Part shown: piece after piece, positions 55,470 to 64,000 of the stretch
How the letters are laid out: each line of letters begins with the position of its first letter
Position numbering within the stretch: position 1 is the stretch's first letter
Assembly: GCA_021234155.1 (NCBI GenBank)
Contig: JAJEKV010000011.1
Span: 13,431,255-13,495,254, forward strand
Direction of reading: 5' to 3'
Length of the DNA stretch: 64,000 bases
From: Isoetes taiwanensis
Lineage: Eukaryota > Streptophyta > Lycopodiopsida > Isoetales > Isoetaceae
The notes under the pieces: generated by a model
Database searches by the model: none
Told to the model about the DNA's origin: nothing
Seen by the model: the letters and a program-made list of their open reading frames with translations, nothing else
Position numbers and translations under genes: made by a program

Positions 55470-55961
55470 ATTGAGTATAGCCCTTTCCTTTGAGCTAGGC
55501 TTGTGGGATATATGCCAGCATCAACCATTGGCCAATTGGGTCAGAAAAAGAGGACAGTGGGATAGATTTTGAGAAAAGGATGTTGAACGAATCATTGGCA
55601 CAAATCATTGGTTAACAAATCATTGGCATGGTACGAGCCATATCAGAAACAGGGGAGAAGGGAATAGACAGGGATAAAAATTCCTTTTTTACCTGATTCC
55701 GATGGCGGGAGGAGATCGAACGACTAGATCACAATCCATATCCCCAATTCAAATGCAAACTCACCTGGCGCACCCGATTCTTGAGGAGATCAATGCCGAA
55801 CAGGGAAACCAATTGAACTTACACTAAGTATAACAGTCTTGGAAGTATATAAACATTATATTAATGTTTGTGTTTTAATCTGGTTCACATTCTGATTACA
55901 TTCAGTTTGCAAGTCCATGCCTTAGTGCATAGAAAAGTTACTTCAACAACAGGTTAACGTA
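55470..55961. other. Spacer, 3' flank of transposase gene
   Basis: A repeated AATCATTGG(C/T) motif lies at about 55590-55625. No gene. Confidence 0.4.
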
Positions 55962-58900
55962 TTACAGAGATTCTACAATCTCTGGCAAATTTCCCAGCAA
56001 CATTTCATGCCAATAGTTAGTCAGTTCATATGCATAAGATGTACCTTTAATCTTATGTTTGACTGGCTCCAATGGAAATCTCACCCCAATTACTGACTCG
56101 GGATGGACAAGAACTTTCTTTCCTTGAATAAGCCTGTACTTTTGATGGCAACCAGGAATCAATTCAAAGTAGTTACCAGCTATAACTTCATTACCACAAT
56201 AAAATTCATTTCCATAGTCATCCTTGGTGTCTTCTTCGAGGGCATGTTTCACTTCTGTGCACTGGATGAGATAATAAGGGACCCTTTCATAATTGTCTGG
56301 GGATGTGAATGATGCAAAATAATCTCCAACCCGCCTTTGTCTCATCCACATTGTCTACGCCATTTGCCCACAAGTCCTGCGCCTCCTCGTGCCCATCTTC
56401 TTCAACATTGTCCCCTGTTTGTAGGCTCTAGTTTTCTCAACTCCCACCGCCACAATGATCAGCATTCTCACAAGCAGGCCAATCAAAATTGATGCATGCC
56501 TTACAAAAACATGAAAGAGATCTACACATTAACTTTGTTGGATCATTTGGATCTATGGATGATACGCAATGAAGAGATTGCACCCCTTTCACTGGGAGCA
56601 CATCAAATCTTTGGGAACGGTCAATGTCAGACACCTTCCAAAATACCCTTTCCACATCAGAAACTTTCTCTTCAAGAACCTCACATGCAGTTTCTGCATT
56701 TTTTATCACTTTCCCATCCTTTTTTTTTTGTTGCGCCTCGAGCCATAGTTTGGCTATGGCTCCTTCTCCGCCATGTGTGCCCTTCCCATGTCCCGAGCCA
56801 AAGAAATTCCAGTGCATTCTGATCTTATGCTCTTGATGATACCTAGTTACATGATAGAAAGCTCTTCTCGACTTGAATTGGGCTGCACACCCGTCAGACC
56901 AAACTAAGTGGTATTTCATATGACCAGCACCATTTTCTTTCAGCCAATTGAGGTGCATCTTGAATGCTTTTTGTACAAAGTGAGTATCATGTGTTTTGTC
57001 ATCTGAAATAAAGAAGTGCACACATTTCCTCATTTTACCCTGTACCTTGAACATCGTGATGTGGACCAATATGTTGATTTGTTCATTGTACCAATGTTGT
57101 GCTTGAATCTCGTTGAATGGCTTCAAAGTATAATTCTCCGAGAAATCAACAACTGATAATACGGTATCATCACGAAGACTCTTCATGGATTCCTTGAATT
57201 GTTTGCCAATGTGCCACAAAGTTATGATATACAAACTTCGACATATGATCAAACATGTTATCCAACATATTACTGGAGCTGCCTTTCTTGTCAATTAGCT
57301 TTAGTCTTCGTGAAGTTCCTTTCTTCGAGGGCTCATTAACGTAACCATAGACTTGCCAATCAAGCGTTTGATCAATCTGCTCCTTGTATTCTCTTGGACA
57401 CAACTCAATTAATTGTTTCCCACAATTTCCACAATCTGATTTGATACATTGTAGCCTGCTGTCACATACCATAGCCCTCCAAAATGTGCTAACATTATCA
57501 AATGTCTTGTCCTTCGCTTGACATATTCCAAAGATGAGCTTGGATGCGCACACACCACAATTGCACGAAACAATTTTCATGGAGTCTTGACCTCATCAAA
57601 TTAAATGCCCGCTTGTACAGGATCGATTGCTCATGTTTCACGCAACAACATGTGTTTCTTTCCTTTAGCTTTCTAATGCAAGAAGGTTTTAAGTATTCAA
57701 ATTGCCTAAGCCCAATCTGAACCTCCGGATCTTGATCCACAAAATTGAATAATTCACCAGTAAAATTACGGTTGAAATAAAATTAGTCACCTCATTACAT
57801 TACATTACATACAAATCTTTTACATATTCAAGACCCTAAACTCCCACACATACATGTACATTCTGACATGAATTTTATTTCATTTACTATGAAGTCACAT
57901 AATTTTTTGACAAACAATACATCTCCACACTAATTTCTTCTTAGTTACTGCCTACATCTACAATACATCCAGAATATACATGTAAACAAATATACATCCA
58001 GAATATACATGTAAACAAATATACATCCAGAACATACATGTAAACAAATATACATGTACGTGTTGCCATGAAATAATTTGACATTTCCATGTAGAACAAC
58101 TAGGGCAGACTGCATCTACATTACATTCAAAAAGTAAAGAAATCTGTTACAAACTTTACATCAGTGTTACAAAATAAAAGACATCTTTATTCTGCCAAAA
58201 AGTAAAGAAATCTGCAAACTTTACATTCTTTATTTTGAAAAACAAGATGCAATTACAGCTAAATTACAGTCGTACCTGTGTAATGTCAATATATTGAATT
58301 GGTTGTGTCCTCTTCTTCATGACATCTCTAATTTTTGGTGAAACCTTTGAGTTATCTAACCAAAACTGAGCAACCATATCCTTCATAGCCTGATCTATCG
58401 TATTTGTTCTTGGATTTCGACCTGCTAATGCCCACAGATTTGTTCCACCTAGTGACATTCTTTTCCTTCTCTCCACTGCTAGTTTCATATTTCTAGGATG
58501 TATTTTCAAAGAAACTTAGTCGCTAGTGAAGTCTTCGTAAATTCTCCTTCCTCTCCAACCACCATAGATAGTACAGAATGCTTTGCGACAAGTCCGCTCA
58601 TTGCTATTTGCATTTTTGACGCCTTGGAGGCCATCCTTTAAATTCTTTACCGGATCTGTTTTTCACGATAGCCTCTTGAGGCCTTCCAATGACCCGCTCA
58701 AATAGGAATTGCAATCTTTTGTCCTGCAATAATCTTCTTGCAAATATACTTTCTTTGTTTTGGAGTCAAATTAGATACCTCATTCATTATGAGATTCTAC
58801 GAAGCATTCACCTTTCTTCTAATTGGCTTTGTCACGTATCCACCCCTACAAACCCTCTGTTTTGATTTTCTTTGCCTGCTTGTAACAGTGCTTTCCGAAA

Positions 58901-59224
58901 CTTCATCAACAGGAGGATTGAAATCTGAACCCGATGCTGACCTCGAAGTGCTTGCATGAGAGTCCAATCCTTCTTCCATAGTTTCTTCTTCAACTGGTGC
59001 TTTAAGACATCGATCCATTCTCCGAAAAGGGGATACAACATCCCGCACAAGAAATCAGATTATTAACCGTTTGTACTCTCTTGCTTGAAGGGATTTGTAT
59101 TATTGCTTGAAGGAAAGGGATTTCAATTTGTTCAAGATACATTTGTTTCTTGAAATGCATTCGATTTAGGAGCAGCTATAATCGATTCGGGACAAGTTTT
59201 CGTTGAGGTAGAATCCGGAGCCAT
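55962..59224 (-). pseudogene. DDE-type transposase with Cys cluster and BAH-like tail
   Basis: Minus-strand gene. A possible first exon starts at 59224 (MAPDSTSTKTCPESI). Next come Ser-rich sequence (59048-58797), a CRKAFCTIYGGW segment (about 58600), and 58509-58264 ending at donor ACACAG|GTACGA. From about 57770 a core follows: EYLKPSCIRKLKERN, Cys pairs (SCNCGVC, CIKSDCGNCGKQLIELCP), FVYHNFVAHW, then VVDFSENY, HYLVWSDGCAAQFK-like (read YHLVWSDGCAAQFK) and FFGSGHGKGTHGGEGA, and a C-terminal domain (VPYYLIQCTEVKHALEED, VIAGNYFELIPG) to 55962. The D/D and HGKG pattern is that of an uncharacterised DDE transposase-like family I know from mosses and invertebrates (from memory). Frameshifts near 57580 and 57215, a stop at about 58517 and others show decay. 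Confidence 0.7.
57964..58050. repeat. 29-bp tandem repeat, three copies
   Basis: TACATCCAGAATATACATGT plus AAACAAATA, starting at 57964, 57993 and 58022, in a TACATGTA-rich stretch probably within an intron of the transposase gene. Confidence 0.9.
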
Positions 59225-59560
59225 GTTTGATCGATTGAGGAAAGTTCAAAATGTGCGCCAAAGTTTTTTTTTTTCGCAGGCAAGATATTTAGATTTTATT
59301 GATAGAGAAGCTAGTACAAGATTTCGGGAGGATTTGGTATAATTATGGAGAATATTGTACGTCAACCGCCTTTATTAATGATAGGCAACTCCATGTAAAA
59401 TTCAAAATGTACATTACAAACACTTTAACCCAGTTCAAATTTTTACATCAATATACAAAAAAATTCAATCACCCTTTCATGCTTCTACCCAGTCTCATAG
59501 GGTGATTCCATGAGATTGCGTCTCCAGAAGGCTACAATCACGCGATAGCCTGTTTCAGCC
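59225..59560. other. Flank of transposase gene
   Basis: Contains a T-run (TTTTTTTTTTTTCGC) near 59263-59277. No terminal inverted repeat matching the 48.5-kb side was found. Confidence 0.35.
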
Positions 59561-60016
59561 TATCTGCAAAGTGTGCACAGGAGGGCCGGATGGAGTGGAC
59601 TACCCTAGCCATTATTTTATGCCAGCCAACGCCATGTTATACTTCTGTCTGCTGTTATTCGGAGGCCTTGACTGTCAGTTGACCCCCATGAGTCTGAGCC
59701 CGGGGTAGAGCCCTTATTTATGGTGTATTTCCTTTCTTATGTTAGTATTCTGTTGTTAGTTGTATTGATGATGATGGGCCACCCTTTTTATTAGTATTGT
59801 TACCAAGTGCTAACGTGTATGTACGCTTCCGCTATATAGGATTCCCATAGAAGGCGTGGGACGAATGACACCTCCGTGTCCTTCACTTGGACACTTGGCC
59901 ATCACAAGTGGTCCGAGTCAGACGAAGGGCCTTTCTGTGGTGATGGAGTCACCATGGGAGGGGAATTTTCTGTATTTATATGATGGGAGCGTCGTACGGA
60001 TTGGGGGAGCGTCACA
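59561..60016 (+). repeat. 3' part of an LTR (start undefined)
   Basis: LTR-like sequence ending GGGGGAGCGTCACA just before a PBS. The end ATGGGAGCGTCGTACG..GAGCGTCACA resembles the 46.67-kb LTR end (CAGCGTCGTATAT..GAGCACCACA), so the two belong to related families. The left boundary is not identified. Confidence 0.5.
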
Positions 60017-60017
60017 G

Positions 60018-60029
60018 TGGTATCAGAGC
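60018..60029 (+). other. Primer-binding site, initiator tRNA-Met
   Basis: TGGTATCAGAGC one base after CA. No gag or pol follows within 4 kb, so the element is non-coding or truncated. Confidence 0.8.
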
Positions 60030-60467
60030 CATGATTTTGGTAGACCAGATCATAGCACTGGCCATTTTCTAACTCGTTAGTTCGATAGTTAGTAGGGAAT
60101 TTTCATCTCGAATAAACTATTTCAATTCCATAGCTAATATGTATGTTGATCTAGTTATGGGAGGATTAGGCTAGTTAGGAACTAAGATGTGAGTCCTTAG
60201 AATCACGTATGTTAAGTTTTTACATAAAAATAGGTCCCCTTATTTCCACGGGCCATAACTTTCTCTAGGTAACTTGGATCGAGGCGATTTTTGCGCCAAT
60301 GCATCGGGGACAGTCGAATTATCTTAGGGACATCGACATTCGCCTCAAAATGGCAGCAACAGGGCCCAAAACCCTAAGCGGGCGCTAAAAATGCGTATTT
60401 ATGCCGTATAAAAATAAAAATTTTATTATATTTTTTTGTAAACATGTTTTTTTTGTCCTCTCAACCC

Positions 60468-60530
60468 ATATTTGAACGCGCGACCTCTCAAATCCAACCT
60501 TAAGCGCTTAACACCACACCAAGCTTTCTT
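60468..60530 (-). repeat. tRNA-like SINE head 1
   Basis: On the minus strand it reads TTGGTGTGGTGTTAAGCGC (box A-like) and, about 35 nt on, GCGTTCAAATATGG (box B-like), in tRNA spacing but without a cloverleaf. Confidence 0.45.
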
Positions 60531-60617
60531 GAATATAATTATATATATGTTTCACATATTTCTTATACATATTTAGCACTCTGTTTTCTCTGCATAGCAA
60601 CTTTTATATAAAACTGT

Positions 60618-60690
60618 ACTATGGGGACTTGAACCCTTGACCTCCAACCACCCAACCCTTTACCAACACGATAAGCCTCCTTTTAGTGGA
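60618..60690 (-). repeat. tRNA-like SINE head 2
   Basis: On the minus strand it reads TATCGTGTTGGTAAAGGG and then AAGGGTTCAAGTCCCC, a good Pol III box B. It lies 150 bp from the first head in the same orientation. Confidence 0.5.
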
Positions 60691-62285
60691 TGTAATAATC
60701 TCTTGTTCTACTTAACCAATAGTATCTCTACTTAATCTAAGGGTTCTTACTATTACTGCGGAATAGTTCCCACAACCATATCGACGAACTTTTACACTGA
60801 GCGATGGAAGGGAACTCCTCTGAGCAAGATAGAGATGTCTAAGTTGGATTCTAATCCACTATCACCTTGGATATTCTTTAGGCGATGATAATAATGTCCA
60901 ATTATTGATATTCCTAGACCTATAGGTTTAAATATTTTTTTTCCCTTTGGTAGATGCCTTGATAACAAAATTTCTTCGGGCCTTGCCATGATTTAATCTA
61001 TACTACATTCATATGCTTTATATTAGACCTTATTCAATGTTATATATCAAGGGTTAAGTAACATTTTATAGACATAACTATAATTAACGTTGGTTCTCTT
61101 TAGTGCACCCTTGACTCGTATCATTTTCCAGAGAAAGGATCTCTCTTGGCCCAACCAACTAGGTACTGCCATGCAACACCCCTCTAGACCATGGGTTTTG
61201 ATTTCTTTAATCCTATCACCCTTCAATATTTCTTTTCAACGGTCGTGTTCCTTTTTATGGATCACTCCCCCACATCATGATACATACTCTGTAACACGTA
61301 CTAAGTGTTTGTGTTAGAACCCCCACAACAATGTTGACACTTACTCTAATGAATCCAGAGTACAAACTTTAGTATTATTTTGTGCCAAACTTCCCCACCT
61401 ATAGGGCAGTGATTATTTGTTTGCGCCACATGACTGTCGAATTGACGGTGGCCTACCCTCTTCTGGAGTTGTTCTACCGTAACGGTCCAATGGCATCCAA
61501 CCATTATTGACTAGTCCTCTTCTTCTAGGCTAGATATGGTTGGGGAAAAGTGTTTCGAACCCTTACGTTACTGCCTAGACGTCAATAAGTTCCACAAATG
61601 AACTTAACATATTCCAAGGGATTATGTGAACATCCCAAAGGACAGTACCACTCAAAGACCTCTCAAGAGAGGCCTCTTCTATTAAAAAAGATTCTTGGTG
61701 AATTCAATCCACCATCACACTGACCCCAATTTTTGGACCACAGTTGTTTTTTACTTGTACGGAAGTGTTGTTTTATGCCAAAAACAACACCAAAATGGTC
61801 CCAAAAGTCCACGTGGCCCGTTTATCCGGATTTGCACAAAGAGACAGTGGTTTTTTGGCAGAAAATTCCACGCGTAGAAAAAATTAACATAGTTTTTGTG
61901 AATTTTTGTCAACGTGTACTTTTTTCCTTCGATGTTGTTTTTTGTGGAACCATGCGTTGTTTATCTTTAAAATCGCACGCATAGGTTTTAATTTTACTAC
62001 ACCTGAAAAATTAAATTACAACACTAGAAATAAAGGACTACAAAGAAAAGAACACGTAGGAAATAGAAATATGATGTTTTCAACCGTTTTTTTCCTCAAT
62101 AACGACATCGCCGTTTCAAGTGTTGTTTTTGCAAAATTAAAAAAAATCACGCATGGCCTTTTTTTAATTTATAAAACACTACATATGTTATTGAAATTTA
62201 GCTATTGTTTTCCTAAAATAAGGACATGTAAAAAGTAATATTATAACATGTAGAAAAAACGTAAATTTCTAATGTGGTTATTTAA
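60691..62285. other. AT-rich, no gene recognised
   Basis: Scattered short frames (60792-60989 minus, 61695-62238 plus) without domain character. CCACGTGG-type words appear at 61809. Confidence 0.4.
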
Positions 62286-62575
62286 CTAATGAGATATTGA
62301 CACGTGGCATACTTTTTAAATAATAAAACATTATTCTAGCTAATCAAATATGGACACATGGCATACTTTTTAAATAATAAAGCATTATTACTACACGTAG
62401 GAAAAATAAAGTATTGTTTATAATATATCTTCTAACAAATCAAATGTTGACACGTGGCACACATTAAAAAAAAAATTATTATAGACCACAATTTAAAAGT
62501 TAATATATTATGATTTAAAAGCTAATATGCATTTTAGCAAATAGAATATTAACACGTGGCATACTTTCAAAATTA
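62286..62575 (+). repeat. Degenerate repeats with ACACGTGGCATAC
   Basis: GACA(C/A)(G/A)TGGCATACTTTTTAAA-like units at about 62299, 62352, 62449 and 62552. Three keep the CACGTGG core, a G-box/ABRE-like word. Confidence 0.7.
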
Positions 62576-62578
62576 ACA

Positions 62579-62659
62579 AGGTGCTGCGCACGGAGGGTTG
62601 CCCTTCATGGTCAGAGAGTGAAGTGGCTTAAATCATAGTTCAAAGTCATGTTTTGACAG
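62579..62659 (-). mobile_element. Short dispersed element, part 1 (reverse)
   Basis: Reverse complement of the 3' part of the 27.1-kb copy, sharing GCGCACGGAGGGTTGCCC, GAGTGAAGTGGCTTAAATCA and CAAAGTCATGTTTT. Confidence 0.65.
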
Positions 62660-63198
62660 TCAATTTAAATTGCTACTTCTAGACAATAGAATACTTGAAC
62701 AATGTACTGAATAGCTACCTCTTGCTCAAGATCAAAAAGCTTGCAGACATCCTATGCCACATCCAAAACACGCCTCTTCTTCTTGGTACCAATGTTATAA
62801 ACATGGCCAACTTCTCCTTTGTGAAGAACAACATCAAAGCCTTCAGCAACATCTTCACAGAAAAGATAACTCCTTACATTGCTACATCTCCATGGATCGG
62901 AAGAGGTCTGCCCTGTATTGCAAGAAGGATTAGCTTAGGTATCAGCTTCTCAGGAAATTGATTGGGGCCATAAACTGATTCACCAAAGAGGCATAAATCT
63001 GGTTGGGATCACCATTATTTTGCGTAAAAAAGGATCATTATCTCGTCATCTTCGATCCGCCATGTCCGGGCCATATTTAAACAGGCGGATAAGCCACCGG
63101 CTGGATCGACGACCAAACCTCGTGACCGGCGGTTAGATGGTTTGCACCGGCCGCCGCCAACAACAAGGCGTACCGGTTTATAGCCGATAGGGAATTTG
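62660..63198 (+). other. Insert between halves of the dispersed element
   Basis: About 540 bp that separate the two halves. It contains a frame 62695-62961 (LADILCHIQNTPLLLG, SFVKNNIKAFSNIF) with no recognised family, and a GC-rich CCGGC(C/G) segment at about 63095-63165. Confidence 0.4.
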
Positions 63199-63300
63199 GA
63201 GCGCTTTTAGCATATTCCGGATATATACTAGCATATACCCGAACATGCCAAAACCCACATAACCAAGGGATTGCCCCCTAGGGGCAACCCAAAATTGCAA
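63199..63300 (-). mobile_element. Short dispersed element, part 2 (reverse)
   Basis: Reverse complement matches the 5' part of the 27.1-kb copy: TTTTGGGTTGCCCCTAGGGG, TGTGGGTTTTGGCATG and a GTATATGCTAGTATAT core. Confidence 0.6.
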
Positions 63301-64000
63301 CAAGATGCCCAACGAATTCATTGAAAAATCTACTTGAAGATGTAATGGAACTACATCACTTGGCATGAAGGATATAGGTCCGGCGATCAACATGTTGAGT
63401 CGGGTATTCACCGTTAAATGTAGTAACAGTTAGTTGCAGTACTTAAGATGTCATAAACGATCTAGGTCCTTTTGATCTGGCATTTTATCTTGCATTTGTT
63501 CGTGAAGATGCTACGATTTTATTGAAACTCAAAAGCTAGAGAACAGAAGGACATATAAAATTCTGAGATGTGCACATCCTGTAAGCCTTGAGAAGCATGT
63601 CATTTATCAAAGATTTAAAATGTCCATCCTCCCATTACCATATTCAGGAATCCACACTACCACTCTAAAATCTTATTTCTTAAAGATAATGCAAAGATGA
63701 AGCTCGAAAAAAGTAATCCGTTACAAGTCCATAATGGTCACACTTAGACAGCTTCTTCCAAACAAGAACAAAGAACAATTAAAAATACCGCGCCATTTTG
63801 GACCATTCAAGAGCAAAATATAGCACTGATTATTGCATTACTCTACAGATGGCTTCAATAAAATTTGCTACATGAGAGAGAAACTGCACTGATCTGCAAT
63901 TGTTAGCATTTGCACTTTGTCATCTCATTTCCAGGTTAAGGAATTAGTTTTTCATTCTAACCACATGTTTGCATGTGGAGATGCCTTTCTTAACGTGATT
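63301..64000. other. No gene recognised
   Basis: AT-rich terminal stretch with no supported feature. Confidence 0.4.

Noticed and set aside
60618-60690. A functional tRNA gene on the minus strand
   Set aside because: A good box B is present but no acceptor or anticodon stems can be drawn, so a tRNA-derived repeat is more likely.

Overview
This is nuclear DNA of a land plant: one host gene with canonical GT..AG introns, a Pol III tRNA gene, and plant LTR retrotransposons primed by initiator tRNA-Met. The pentatricopeptide (PPR) fragment at 19.7-20.5 kb has a wording I associate with ferns, so a fern or another seed-free vascular plant is my best guess. No species can be read from the window. 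It is a gene-poor, repeat-rich region, and only 8.5-14.4 kb looks like ordinary host gene space.

Layout. 0.45-6.28 kb is a degenerate minisatellite of about 10-11 bp units punctuated by a recurring non-repetitive tail module, with a recent 1.76-kb tandem duplication. A tRNA-Arg(ACG) lies at 8515-8587. A six-exon gene on the minus strand (9619-13698) encodes CNOT10, a CCR4-NOT subunit. It is head-to-head with the first exon of a DCN1-like cullin-neddylation gene (14077 to about 14399). That gene is interrupted by a 9.26-kb Ty1/copia element (14560-23818), itself broken by two nested insertions, one carrying a foldback MITE and a PPR gene fragment. Odd for an insertion, the copia element is flanked by 148-bp direct repeats instead of a 5-bp target duplication.

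24-32.5 kb is mostly intron-like or intergenic DNA. It holds one acidic repetitive exon, a possible membrane-segment exon and a Helitron 3' terminus. A decayed LINE (about 33.5-38.9 kb, minus strand) keeps endonuclease and reverse-transcriptase remnants and three tandem 128-bp monomers at its 5' end. A poly(A)-tailed retroposed sequence follows.

The most unusual region is 41.15-47.5 kb on the minus strand. An LTR end and tRNA-Met primer-binding site are followed by an ORF that begins like histone H3 (MARTK..TARK) and ends in a recognisable H3 histone fold, with about 250 residues of charged sequence between. Next come three tandem structured repeats with paired base changes, and then a retrotransposon gag with a degraded zinc knuckle. 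I read this as an LTR retrotransposon that captured a histone H3-like gene. The copy is broken by stops and frameshifts.

48.9-59.2 kb may be one large DNA transposon. It has a plus-strand coiled-coil/Ulp1-protease-like gene, a core of unusual minisatellites (TGGTGTG arrays, GGAATATTCC palindromes), and a convergent minus-strand DDE-type transposase pseudogene with a BAH-like C-terminus. The last 5 kb holds another LTR-PBS junction, two tRNA-derived SINE heads, CACGTGG-bearing repeats and a dispersed short element that also occurs at 14 and 27 kb.
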